Made by a program: the position numbers and the translations under genes. From assembly GCA_950097015.1 (NCBI GenBank), contig CATNEN010000026.1, positions 1,220,001 to 1,284,000 on the forward strand: a DNA stretch of 64,000 nt. Reading direction: 5' to 3'. Within the stretch, counting starts at the first letter, position 1; each line of letters begins with the position of its first letter. Positions 12,501 to 24,166 of this stretch are shown here, in pieces. Origin of the DNA: Macrostomum hystrix (Eukaryota > Platyhelminthes > Macrostomidae). A model generated the notes under the pieces. That model saw only the letters and a program-made list of their open reading frames with translations, did no database searches and had not been told where the DNA came from.

Positions 12501-15002
12501 ACTGTTTCTCCTACTGGAACAGGTGTACGTCCCCACCATTCTGATTGTCATTCTCAGCTGGGTGGCCTTCTGGATCAACACTGAGGCCATTCCGGCACGC
12601 GTCAGTCTCGGCCTGCTGACAGGTTCGTGCGAATCGGAATGCATCTTTCAATCATTAAAGGTCTGAAAAATGTACAGTTATGACGCTATAGAAACATATT
12701 TTACAGTCCAGTATTGATATTAACTTTAATCTATATCCGGCGCGTCAATTGGTGGCCCACAGCCAGCGTGTTGGCAATTCGAAGTGCAGCGAAGGGCAGT
12801 AGAGGGACAAGGAACAGCAGCGCGAGACTGCCGACAATCGGCGGTATTGATCCACCTGTCCTTGTGCTTTGAGGCCACCACCCACTGGTTAATCCGAGTG
12901 TTAACGATGGCGGTAGGGGTGGAGACCGCAGGTACGGGGCCCGTCGAACCGGCCTTGGCGAGGCTGTCGGCCAATTCGTTACCGGGGTGGCCAGAGTGCC
13001 CTGGAATCTACCTTAGGGACACCTTGTTGTGGGTCCCTAAGCGGTTGAGTTGCGCGACGCAGTCGAGGACTGTGCACGAGTAGGTGTGCGTGCGTCCAAG
13101 TGCATGGATCGCCGCCTGGCTGTCCGAGAGGAGGACAATTTCGACACTGTGATCGTTTTGATTGATCAGTTCCAGGGCGCAGGAGCTGATGGCGAGAACT
13201 TCGTTCTGGAAAACGGTAGAGTTTATGCCGGTGTGCTCGGAGAAGAAGGTCGCCACAGTTTACCCTCCGGACATAATGCAGTAGCCGAAACCAGAGACCG
13301 AGTTGATTTGCGAACCGTCAGTGAAGCAGTGAATTTCACGGGGTTGGCCGTGGTCACGAACTTCCTGGCGAGGCGGAATGCTGGTTTCTAGTAGGGTTTT
13401 GAGAACCCTACTAGAAATTGTTTTGAGAACTCATTGTGTGATTGATTGAGGCTAACGTTTAGGGCCTTTTACCCCTACTACTATGCAGGGTAGAAGCCAA
13501 GTCGTAATAGCGTCGGACTCGCGACTTAAAGGTCGGGGGTTCGATTCTCGACTCACTGGAACAGTTTATGTTCTTTAGAAAAAAACTTAACTCTGGATTG
13601 CTTCAGTTAACTCAGCTGTAAAATGGGTGCCAGCATTAGCGGGGGTGGGTGTGGCATCCCCTCTGTCCATAGACTGTGGAGCTGTTCACAGCCTTCAGAT
13701 GCGCCGCAAAATAGCTGAGGCTGTGCTGACGGTTGCACATCTTACCCAATCGGGGCAGGTGAAATTAACTGTTAGTATTATTATTATTTTTTTATATTTA
13801 TGGCCATCTATTTAGTTATCTAATATCCAGATAAAAAAAACCAAAAACTAATCATGAACAAAGGAAAACCTATAAAATAACCTAGGAATGTATCTTCATC
13901 AACTAATAAAATTTCATTTTTTCTGCTTCAAAATTGGCAGTGCTCACAATGACGACTCAGTCATCAGGGGCTGGCCAGTCATTGCCCAGAGTCTCTTACA
14001 TCAAAGCCATAGACGTCTGGATGAGCGTCTGTCTGGTATTCGTGTTCGCTTCGCTGCTAGAATTTGCCGTCGTCAACGTCTACAGCCGGCATGACCCGAG
14101 CCCGGGACCAAAGCCCTCGCCCAGAGTTCGCAGCGATTCCACCTCGATTCCTCGACGTTCGCTGGTATCGAATTCGCCAGCACTGGTGGAGTCGGGCGCT
14201 GGTTTTGGAGCCGACTGTAGTGTGAGTTTGTGCTGCGACTGACTGTTGAAATCTGGGCAGGTTGCTTTCACAACGTCAAGACCAGAATCTTTCATGAAAC
14301 CTACTTCAAGGGCCCAAATTTTCACAACATGGAAAAAAAGCAATGCAGAAGATTTCAAAATACCGAAATTTCACAAGCCCTAAATTTCGCACTTCTAACC
14401 CTAAATATCATAACGTCAAAATTTTAGACGTCGCGAAATTTAGGACCTGTTAATTTTCAGTGAACGGCTTTTCGATGCAGTGACATTTAGCGTTTATTAA
14501 ACTGAGTGCTTATGAAGGTTTGTCTTGCGACGTTGTGAAATTTAGGGTTTGTGAAACGACACCCAGTTTAGAAACTAAATTAATTACTAATTAACCTTAT
14601 TTGAATACTATTCCGAATATTTTAAGCCCAATCGTATTCAGAGAGCAAAAACAACGGACAAGGCCGACCGCATAGAAATCAAACACCCGTTCATAAAAAC
14701 AGGAACATTTTTATTGCCCATTGGCCAGATAAAATTTGTAGGCCTTAGGGACTGGGAATAAAACAGAGTTATTCATCATAATATGAGTACGAGCTATTTT
14801 GAACCATCTCAAAGTAAACCTCTCGGACTTCCAGCGACTGCCGTCAATATGTCTGTCGACGGGCGCCGAGCTGCTGCCATCGCAGCCCGCAGCAATGAAC
14901 AATACGGCTCGAAAGATTGACAAGATATCAAGGAGACTTTTCCCGCTCACCTTCATCATTTTTAACGTTGTCTACTGGGTCATGTACGGAGTTGTGAAGT
15001 GA
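9510..15002 (+). CDS. Cys-loop ligand-gated chloride channel, glutamate/glycine-receptor type (11 exons)
   Basis: Anion channel subunit of a pentameric receptor. Exons: 9510-9589, 9750-9815, 11016-11074, 11154-11221, 11303-11448, 11526-11615, 12021-12103, 12184-12383, 12523-12622, 13941-14221, and a last exon to 15002 starting about 14835 (14886 is an alternative). All junctions are GT-AG and phases join, giving about 446 aa. Seen in order: signal peptide [69 protein letters not shown]; the Cys-loop with 13 residues between its cysteines ([15 protein letters not shown]); a second cysteine pair [12 protein letters not shown], typical of glutamate and glycine channels; M1 [17 protein letters not shown]2 [20 protein letters not shown], where PAR marks chloride selectivity; M3 [20 protein letters not shown]; and M4 [19 protein letters not shown]. 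Ligand identity is inferred only to family level. Confidence 0.9.
11688..11905. repeat. CA-rich minisatellite in channel intron 6
   Basis: Irregular repeats of CACCCACCTCACTC-like units (about 12-18 bp) lie wholly within the intron 11616-12020 of the chloride-channel gene. No coding meaning. Confidence 0.8.
12726..13345 (-). pseudogene. RNase HI domain of a non-LTR retrotransposon, decayed
   Basis: The minus strand reads [18 protein letters not shown] (first catalytic Asp in FTDGS), then after a stop [20 protein letters not shown] (catalytic Glu), then [14 protein letters not shown] (second Asp), and [20 protein letters not shown] (the His and last Asp region). This is the full order of an RNase HI domain as found at the C-terminus of I-, R1- or Jockey-type elements. 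A stop interrupts it after CIMSGG, and a TAG replaces the expected Trp before IPGHSGH. It is antisense to the chloride-channel gene, inside its intron 12623-13940, and no longer functional. Confidence 0.85.
13490..13770 (+). repeat. tRNA-derived SINE in channel intron
   Basis: A tRNA-like head has a B-box motif GGTTCGATTCTC at about 13538-13549, followed by a non-tRNA body containing AACTCAGCTGTAAAATGGGT and a GTGGCATCCCCTCTGTCC stretch. It sits downstream of the RNase H relic in the same intron. The exact ends were not determined, since no target duplication was resolved. Confidence 0.6.
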
Positions 15003-15974
15003 CTCAGAAACTTAATAACTGACTCCTTGTAAACATGTAATGCGAAAGATGAATGACGACATTTTGAACCTGATTTTGCCTAGCTTTCAAAACTCATTGA
15101 AGTCTAGATTACACTAACACATAGCAATACGTACTTAATTAAGGCGGCTCACGTTAACAATATAAAAATCTATAAGCCATCGATCTTTTCATTCGAATTT
15201 TTTAGAGCAAAACAAAGGTAAACGTTTTATTTTTTGTTAGTACTCGTAACAATTTAGCTCAAAATACACAATAGCAGGTGTCAATAACATATTGACGCAT
15301 TCAAAACTCAATTTTTAACTTTGATGGGTTATTTAGTGGTTGTGGAAAATTTTGGTAAAAATTGATATAAAGTTACACACAAAAAAGTACTTTTTGTTAA
15401 ATTATAGTACTTTGCTAAAGAAAATATTTTCCAAACAACTTGCATCAGAACAATTGTTAATCGCTTTAACCTCAGGGTAATCAAGCCGTATCACAGACAT
15501 TGCCTTAATTTATTCCCTAAGTTGCAGTGATTTCCCTTTTTATCTTATGTCATTGAGCAGTTAACTTCTTCTGGTGTTTGAAACATAAAATTGTGAATTT
15601 TCACGGAAAATTTCATTTTAAAATTTACACGTGTGGTACTAAATCTATTCCAGCTTCAAGGTCCACTTCAATAAAAAGGGGACCTTATTTTAAACTTCTA
15701 TTTTAAATTTACTGCTCCCATATGGAATTTTCAATGCGTCGGTGTTTCGGTCTAAGGAAAGTTTCGCTAGCTAGCTTAGGATCTCTTAGCCATGCAAATT
15801 GATGGTCGAGAGTATGTTTACACTCGAGGTCGGATAATCTTGTTCAAAATGTTTGACTGAAAATTACACCTTAAATGAACTGTGTCTACGCACTCTATAT
15901 TACACTGAGGTTAAAGCGATCGATTCAATCAGCATTGCATGTATTGCTAAGAAGACTGTTTACGCGTATATGGA
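15003..15974. other. AT-rich intergenic region
   Basis: No gene or clear repeat seen. It lies between the 3' ends of two convergent genes, the channel (+) and the acidic protein (-), so both 3' UTRs should lie here. Confidence 0.45.
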
Positions 15975-17585
15975 TCATTTCGCTCGCGAGATGGCGCGTT
16001 TCACAGCCGCCTCACCAGTGCTGGAACTGTCCAAGATTCGGGCCAGACAGCCGGCGCTCTGTCGTAGCTTGTGGCGCAGTACAAAAGTACCTTCGCCGCC
16101 ACTGTGCGTCAGGCTTCGCTGCATCGGCTGGTGCTGCACCGCTCTGATTGTCTGAGCAGCTCGTTGAGATTCGCTCAGATTCGGGTAGACTATTCGACTA
16201 AAGGGGTAGTGGCCGTGCACTGATGCCGCGGTGATCGCAGCTGCTCCATTTTTATCGCTGCTGCTTGTGTAGAAATGGCCAGTCAGGTCAGGGCTTGGAC
16301 CCAGGACTAGCAGAGGCTGTCAGGCAGGAGGGCAGGCAGAAGGTGAGCTTTAGTAAAATAAATCATTAGGACAGTTATTTACTATGCAGTGCCTAAGGCG
16401 GTTGGGCAGTGTCGTCTGCCCGCCAGCCAGTTATTATTATTGGCTCGGCCTTTGTCTCGCCCTCTCACCCTCCTCACCGGTCCCTGCTCTGTGTGCCCTG
16501 AGCCGCCAACTGATTGGCTGGACGCGGGCGTCCAGTTGAGTTGTCTGTCTGTTGCTTTTCCCCTCCCGCCAATCAGCTTTGCCCGTCCAACAAGCCAGCG
16601 CGTTCAACCCTACACTTCCCTGCATGCTGTTGGCTTGTCCTTGATGGTTTTTGCACCGCTTCCCTACCGTTCTGCACCGTACCGACTGGTAAGCGCTGCA
16701 TCAGTGTCTTTCTCCTTTCGGAGTGCCAGGCCCGTACTGTACGATCGTACTTAGGAGTACTGCGTGAGCGTCCTAACGCCTGGTTCAGTGTTTACCCGTA
16801 GTTCACTTAATGGTATTGTAGCCCGGGGATCCCGAACCGACCACAGGCACTTTAACTATTTAACTAATACTCACCTGTCCGACTGGTTCATGACTGGACC
16901 ACAGGTCGACGGCTCGACCCGGAGCTCTTCCACGTACTCTTCCGTAGTAACCTATGCCCGGCTGTGATTGGCGCAGCCTTGGCAGCAGTTGGTTAGCTTC
17001 CAACTGCACCCGGTTGGGAGACAGCTGCTGTTGCTGCTGCTTGCTGCTCCTCTTCATCAGCAAGTAGCTGCGCATGGGTGCCAGCTTCTGCTGTGATGGC
17101 CGCTGTGACGATTGAGAATTGGATTTTTCTGTTTCGGAAGACCTTTGGTTATCCGATGCAGTTTTATTCTGAGCTTTTTCTTCTGGAATTATAACATCTA
17201 CCTTCAACTGTTTCATATTTTCTTCCTCTGTGTGTTTCATTACACTTTCGTTTGAATTTTCCAGATCATCTTCGTCCGCTTTTTCATGAACGTCTCCCTC
17301 CAGACGTTCTTGGTCGTCGAAATCCGAACGTTCTTGATCGTCATCATCGAGACGTCCTTGGTCGTCGAAATCCGAACGTTCTTGATCGTCATCATCGAGA
17401 CGTCCTTGGTCATCATCTTCTGGATGCTCTTGGTCGTCGCTAACCAGATTTTCTTGATCGCCTTCTGTCTGTTGTTTTTCGTTTTTCTGCTCTTGTTGAT
17501 CGTAGCTCTCATAATCGGCTGCAGCTTGATAATACTCACCGGTCTGTTCGCTCGCACCTGCTTCTCGGTCTTTATTGATTGACAT
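15975..17585 (-). CDS. Acidic, low-complexity protein of unknown function (2 exons)
   Basis: Exon 1 17585-16875 begins with ATG (MSINKDREAGASEQ) and ends at a GTGAGT donor. Exon 2 16316-15975 follows a long pyrimidine tract and CAG acceptor. Both are in phase 0, so the product is 350 aa. Residues 50-110 are strongly acidic, with repeats of DDQERSDFDDQGRLDDD that reflect a 60-bp tandem duplication near 17300-17405. A Gln run (QQQQQ) follows near 185. The second half is basic and Arg-rich, with no recognised domain. Exon 1 is well supported by length and composition. Exon 2 rests on splice phase alone; without it, exon 1 would read on only a few codons to a stop. The family is not recognised and function is not inferred. 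Confidence 0.55.
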
Positions 17586-18125
17586 GTCTAATTCTCAGTC
17601 AGAATTGCTCAAGTCAGCTCTGCTGAAGGTCTTGTTTCAGACTAAGAACGGGTTTTTAGTTTAGACTTTAGTTTTTATACAACTCGCCAGCTAGCACGGG
17701 TGCTGCAGGTTGCTAGGGCTTGGGCCAGGTGTGCTGGGGTGGTCTTTGCTCCTTTCACTCTGTAAGCCTTGGCTATAAAGGCTTTTAATGACGAAGAGTA
17801 GGTTTCATCGTTGAGTTTTACAATATAGGGTCGCTGCACTGTCCATTTTCGGTCTCTTTATTAAACAATGTTTCTTTTGGACTTAGCACTGGCAACACAC
17901 CTAAGGTCTCACGCTGAGTGAGCTGACCCCGCGAGTCTTAGCATTTCATCCAACAAAACAGAGCGACTGGTCACCCCCTGCCGAGTGATTCTGTGGGTGT
18001 CATAGTCTCTGGACTCCGCTAGGGGAATGTTGAAGGGCCTCTTTTAGCTGCCATATTTCAACCATCTACTTCTATTGTGCTAGACTGCATGGTCTACACG
18101 ATGTCTAACTTATGCACTCTGTTGA
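17586..18125. other. Region upstream of the acidic-protein gene
   Basis: No exon seen. It presumably includes the minus-strand promoter. Confidence 0.35.
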
Positions 18126-18665
18126 CAGAACACAACAGAACACACCAGAACACAACAGTACACAACAGAACACAACAGAACACAACAGAACACAACAGAA
18201 CACAACAGAACACAACAGAACACAACAGAACACAACAGAACACACCAGAACACAACAGAACACAACAGAATACAACAGAACACACCAGAACACAACAGAA
18301 CACAACAGAACACAACAGAACACAACAGAACACAACAGAACACAACAGAACACAACAGAACACAACAGAACACAACAGAACACAACAGAACACACCAGAA
18401 CACAACAGTACACAACAGAACACAACAGAACACAACAGAACACAACAGAACACAACAGAACACAACAGAACACAACAGAACACAACAGAACACACCAGAA
18501 CACAACAGAACACAACAGAATACAACAGAACACACCAGAACACAACAGAACACAACAGAACACAACAGAACACAACAGAACACAACAGAACACAACAGAA
18601 CACAACAGAACACAACAGAACACAACAGAACACAACAGAACACAACAGAACACAACAGAACAGAA
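18126..18665. repeat. 10-bp minisatellite (ACACAACAGA), about 54 copies
   Basis: An almost perfect ACACAACAGA array with scattered ACACCAGA, GTACACAAC and AATACAAC variants. The order of variants recurs in two long blocks, indicating duplication of a multi-unit segment. The apparent ORFs of about 200 codons on both strands come from the repeat. Confidence 0.95.
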
Positions 18666-19008
18666 TAGATCAAAACAGAAAAGAACAGAAAAAATGGTAA
18701 TAAAGATCTTGTATAACTTAGCAAAGAAGCGTTTGAGAACGAGGTAGCTTGCAGGGGGAGTTATAAATTATCCCTCTTGCTCTACTTCTAGTACGAGTAG
18801 TTGAAACTGAGATATGCAAATATTAACTCACCGACAAGTGATGCAGATAATTTAGCATAAAATTTGCGTTTGTCCAATGATCGAAGCTCAGAGGGGTGGT
18901 GCATATTTGACTTTCCTATTCAAGCATTCGATTAAAAACAGCTTGAAATAAGCACTCAGCAGTGAGCTGCTCAATATCGTACCAGGAGAGACAGTCAGCT
19001 GAGGTACC

Positions 19009-22000
19009 ATGCTTCTGTTATACATTCTACTGGCAGCCCAGCTGCCTTGCGTTGAGCCGCTGAATGAGACAGCAGTCAGTTGTGAGAACTGGTCTTGCGA
19101 TGACAGGCCGAGAGTTCACGTGCTCTGCATCACAGCTGTCGACGCCTTGTTTCCGATTGATTCAGACTATCTCAACTACTCTTTCGACTATGTCAACTAC
19201 AACATGACTGGCTCGTTTCCTGCGTTTCAGCTGAAGCATACCACTCTGCGAACAGACGGAGTGAGTTGCTGGTGTTGCTGGTGTTGCTGTTGTTGTTGTT
19301 GTTGTTCTTCTTCTTCTTCTTGTTGCCGGTCATAACCCCAGAAAACTCCCGCCTCGGGAAGCTGACACTGGAGCGGCAGTCAGGGGTTGCTAGCTAGGCT
19401 TGCGCACGAGTCCACTGGTTCACCGGTCCGACCGGTACTCCGGCTTTCGTGTCTGTGGGAAAACGACCTTCCGGATCAGCCGGAAGTCGGTCTGATAAAT
19501 GAACTAGCTTATGATTTCAGTTCTCACATCAAAGCATTTTGCACTTCAGTCGACAGCCAGCAGCGCTCTGAAGGCATTTATTGATGGCTATCTTCAGCCG
19601 CCCAACAAAGCTCTAATTCTGGGTGCAAGTTATTCTGAGCAGTCTCAAGTTATAGCCGACATTGCCAAGCTCTACTATGTGACTCAGGTAAGCTGATGAC
19701 CTATTGTAGGATTTTAGAATTCTATATACATATATATAGATAGTTTTGATTTTAGTATATATAGGGATAATTGTTTATTAACTTCTGATCCGAAAGTACG
19801 CTTGTAGTAGTAGGTTTCATAGTAGTATATGGAACTTTTTTTGTATATGATGAATTATCTTACAAGCGTCGGTGCCACCTCTATAAAAAAAGAACTAAAA
19901 AGTATTAAATTTCAGATCGGATATTCTAATGCGTCACCGTCGCTAAGCGACACAACGCTGTATCCATTTTACGTCCGCATGTCAGCCAGTCTGCTGTTGT
20001 ACATCAAGCCTACAATTAGCATCATTCAAAAATTTGGTTGGAGAAAAGTAGGCATCGTGTCGAATGATGTAGCTGCGAACTATGCGGTATGGAATTAAAA
20101 TTCACCAAATTTTTTAAACTAATGAATGCGAAGTTGTCGTGGATTATTTGCTAAGGTAAAAGAAAGACAAAAGAACGACAAATTTTTATTTCAGATTGCG
20201 TCTAAATTTGTAGCTGCTCTCGAAGCGATTAATATGACGTTTTACCAGAAAGTGACATTTTCCGATGATCCAACCGATGCTATAGTATCATTGTTGGTTA
20301 GTAAATGTAACCTAGTGATCAGGATGTCATTGAAAATTTGCAACATAAGAAGTATATTTACACTGAAAACTGAAACAAAAATTTTAGAAGGATGACTTCC
20401 GCATTTTCGTTGTATTCCGACAAGCAAGTCTCGAGAAGCCTGGAAAGCGCTTCGATTGCGTGGTGAGTTGTGAGTTGAGCAGTCACGATTCTTGACTAGA
20501 TCCTAAGTCTTAAAACAACAGCCCGACAAGCGTGCGGAAATTTTCAAAATAAAACACGAATTTATCTTCTTCCTCTTGATTGAGCAGGAATTCTTTGATC
20601 AAAACTGTAGGTAATTATAGTGTGCTCCCATTCAGTGTTAAATTTTTCGCTCTGTCTGTCATCTGTCTATTCAAATTTTAACGTTGGATCATCTTACTAA
20701 AATTGGCAAGCGTCATAAACCAAGCGCATGCTTTAAATCAATGATACATCGAAGAGGGGATTAAGTATCACTGAATTTGTTGTCAGCACGCACGCTCGGC
20801 TAAGAACGTGAAGTTCTTTCTCTGGTCGAAAAGTAGTCATGCTAAACCTAGAGCGTGACTACTCGGGGGGAACTGAGCTCGTCCTTGTGTAACTTTGCAG
20901 TTGATGTGAGCCGAACGCTGTGCTCCTGTAACTTTTTCGTTGCCTTGCCTGACAGCTTCGCTTGATACAAACAATCTTAGACTACTCTGAAGACTTGTTC
21001 AGAGCAAAATATACTTCCTAACTCTGTTTTTCTCTGCTCACATAATTTAATGACCTTCTTTCTTATTTTAGCTGAAGAGCCTCGGAGCCTACGGACCAAA
21101 GTACATGTGGTTTCAAATCGGACTGCCTCAGACCAACGCAGCCATTGTCGGCTCGTGTCCAGACTCGGACAGAGCCGAAAGTCTGGAAGGCTCCATCGAA
21201 TTCGACGACTATGTGTCGGATCCCACTATACTCGAGTCAGAGATTGGTCCTGCCGGGAAGGTATTCGAGAATTCCGAAAATTAATCAAGCATTTTTAGTA
21301 ATTTCTGGAACAGTGTAAACACAAGCGCAAGACCTCGACTATGTCACTCGCAGAAAAATCTGTCTAACATGCAAATGTTTTTATCTTTTATGTTTTCTTT
21401 TAGCTACGCATGAAATGTCTAAATCCATGGCGCTTTGTGCAATTTTTTCCCGCTTGCGGGTTTGAATCGAGGGCTGGAGGGACAAGCAGTAGAGTGATTG
21501 TGGCGCAAGCAAAAGTATGTGAATAAAAGTACTTGTCTGAGTGGCTTGAAAGCATGTTAAATTCAACATAGTGACTTCCAGTATCACACGGTTGTGTGGT
21601 TCAACATGATTCTGATTATTCTTACATTTTACTTTCAGAATGTATCGGAAATCTTTGATGACTATCTCACAAAATATCCGACAAGCAGTGCGTGGGCATT
21701 GCCGAACACTCTCCTCGGATTTGGTCTCCGTTTTGATTCCGTACTGGCTGCCGCAATCGCTTTAAATACTACCTTGAGTCAGTTTAACTATACAGAGACT
21801 TCAGTTCAGCTTCAAAATTCATCCTTCAAGATGGCACTGCTGAATAACTTCGGTCTTTTAGATTTCGTCGGACTGTCAGTGAGTCCCGTTCGCTGCAAAT
21901 TTGAAGCTCGACAAACCACTAACTGGTGCTAGCTTATTTACTCGTAACTTTGTAACCTTTGCAGGGAAAAGTTTCCTTTAATGAAAATGGAGACAGGTTC

Positions 22001-24166
22001 CCACGCGTTCTGGTCTACCAGATAAGAAGTTGGTTGATCAGTTCTAAGAATTTCAAAAAAAATATTTTGGACTCGCTAAGCTTGCAGAGGTTAAACTTTG
22101 CTTATTTATCTTTCAGACTTGAAGCGCACTCTAGTGGCCACGTTTAATTTGGCGCAGAGGATCACAACGTGGCACAGGGACATCTGGTTCGCCGGTGAGT
22201 TTTGCTCGTCGATAATACGAGACCAAATTGAGTTCAAATAGATCTAATCCAGCTTTGAGATCAAAATCTTTATATCCCTCGTGGCGTAGCTATCTACCAA
22301 CATTCTCTATGTCTTCGCCCGCTCTTCAGCCAACACAGAATTGAACTATGTGATGCTCAACTTAATATTCATCATAAACTAACTAGGAACCAACCAAACT
22401 GCAAACCGAATTATTTAGGAGGACAACCGCCAGCAGATGCACCGCAAGTGCTGACTCGAGTTTTGACAATTAGCAGAGCTCATCTAATCATCATCGTGAC
22501 GCTGTCAGTCGCTGGAATCGTTCTTGCAGTAACATCTGCGTCAGTGAATCTCTACTATCAGAATCTGCCCTTCATCAAAATGAGCAGTCCTCGGGTAAAC
22601 TCAGTAATTGGCATTGGCTGCATCTTGTGCTACGCCTCATGTATTGTGATGGCCAGCAATACCTATTGGAAAAGCAGTGTGAGCATGTGCTGGCTTCAAG
22701 TTGGCCTACTGTCTGTTGGCTACTCGCTAGCCTACGGAGCCATGTTTGCAAAGACCTGGCGAGTACACAGGATCTTCACACAGAAGGGGATGCGAGTGGT
22801 TGAGTATTTACTTCTGTTTGTTTTCGCTTTGGTGACCTTCAATCCCGAAAGTTCCAGAAGCACCGAGAACAATAGACTCAACCATCAATATTTCTAGGTC
22901 GTAAAGGACTGGCACCTCTTTCTAATCATTCTGGCCGTCACTTCTGTTGATGTAATTATATTGTCAGTTCGTGGAATCGTGGATTCCTTAGTTTTAGTCA
23001 GCAAATCTCTGCCATCAGAGGTATATACGAGTTGATTTGTCTTCTGATGCACTGAAAATGAGCGCCAAACACGCATTGTGTAAAATTTGCACACACTCAC
23101 TCCAGGAAGCTCCCGATGGAACTATTCTACAAACCGACGTGGTTTTCTGCAGCTCGCGCAACCATATTCTGTGGACCAGTATGATAATTGGTGTAAAAGG
23201 TCGGTTTTGCAAAACATTACTCTATACAAGGACTACTAAACAACACTTAGTAGACCAGTTGTTTAGTTGTACTTGACTCTATAATGCACAAGCTTTATCC
23301 AATTCTTCAAGCCTGAATTATAGACTTTTTCGATACAAAGCCAACGCTTGCTAATTTGAAGGCGTTCTTCTGATCCTCGGCATTTTCTTCGCCTGGGAGA
23401 CCCAGTCGGTCCAGGTTGAGGCGTTGAACGATTCAAAGAAAATCGGCATCTGTATCTACAACACGACTATGTTCGGATTGATCGGCGTGGTCATGGCGTT
23501 TGTCCTGCCGGATTCCAGCCTCAGCTTGAAAATCCTCCTAGTTGCCTGTTGCGTCATTGTCTGCACTACCACCACGCTAATCCTGGTGTTTGGATCCAAG
23601 GTGAGACCATTGAGAATGAGAAAGAAGGGAAACCATCAAATTTCTGATAAATAGTTTAGAAGGCTGCCTTTCGCCAATTATACATTACGTAGAAAAAAAC
23701 ATTCCCTTTTTTCGATTGGAGGCCGATCAAAAGCAAATCTCCTGAAATTAGTCTCCCTATTTATCGATTTCTGTTAAGCTTTGTTTGTGAAAGCGTCAAT
23801 TTCATATTTTTCATATTTTTCTTTCTCTACATGCCCTCCCCTGTGCTTAAAAAATGCTTTAAGCTCGCAAAACCACTTGGAAACAGGCTTTTTGTTGTCT
23901 CCTTTCTCTGATTATAAGTAACTTTTTCAAAGAAACGTAGTTTCCCGTCCTTCTTTTCCTAGATGCCTGGGATGAATTTTAGATTTTAGAAATTCGCAAA
24001 CTGCTTTCAAAAGGCTAGATTGTAACTTTTAGTAGTAAACTGGCATAAAATATATAACAAACGATTGCAGATTTTTGCTTTGATTAAGTACGGACCATCT
24101 CGAGTAGACGATATTGTGCTGGCCTCCATGCAGCCGTCGCTCGAGAATCGACCAAGTGCACCATAA
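19009..24166 (+). CDS. GABA-B-like class C G-protein-coupled receptor (14 exons)
   Basis: Metabotropic receptor at the plasma membrane. Exons: 19009-19260, 19550-19687, 19916-20086, 20195-20296, 20388-20462, 21072-21260, 21639-21878, 21965-22028, 22117-22194, 22419-22795, 22898-23020, 23106-23199, 23362-23600, 24071-24166. All are GT-AG with consistent phase, giving about 745 aa. After a signal peptide (MLLLYILLAAQLPC), the venus-flytrap domain shows PPNKALILGAS, NASPSLSDTTLYPF, KFGWRKVGIVS and GAYGPKYMWFQIG, all matching GABA-B receptors. GGQPPADAPQVLTR links directly to TM1, with no cysteine-rich domain, as in GABA-B and unlike mGluR. Seven TM segments follow, including YSLAYGAMFAKTWRVHRIF at TM3. 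The tail after TM7 is only about 30 residues, so the coiled coil used for GABA-B1/B2 pairing is absent. Which subunit it resembles is undecided. Confidence 0.9.
19262..19326. repeat. GTT/TTC microsatellite in intron 1 of the GABA-B-like gene
   Basis: Short (GTT)n then (TTC)n tract directly after the exon 1 donor. Confidence 0.8.

Noticed and set aside
18077-18747. Long ORFs of ~200 codons on both strands (repeated NTTEHNRTQ and VLLCSVVFC)
   Set aside because: They are translations of the 10-bp minisatellite, open in several frames at once.
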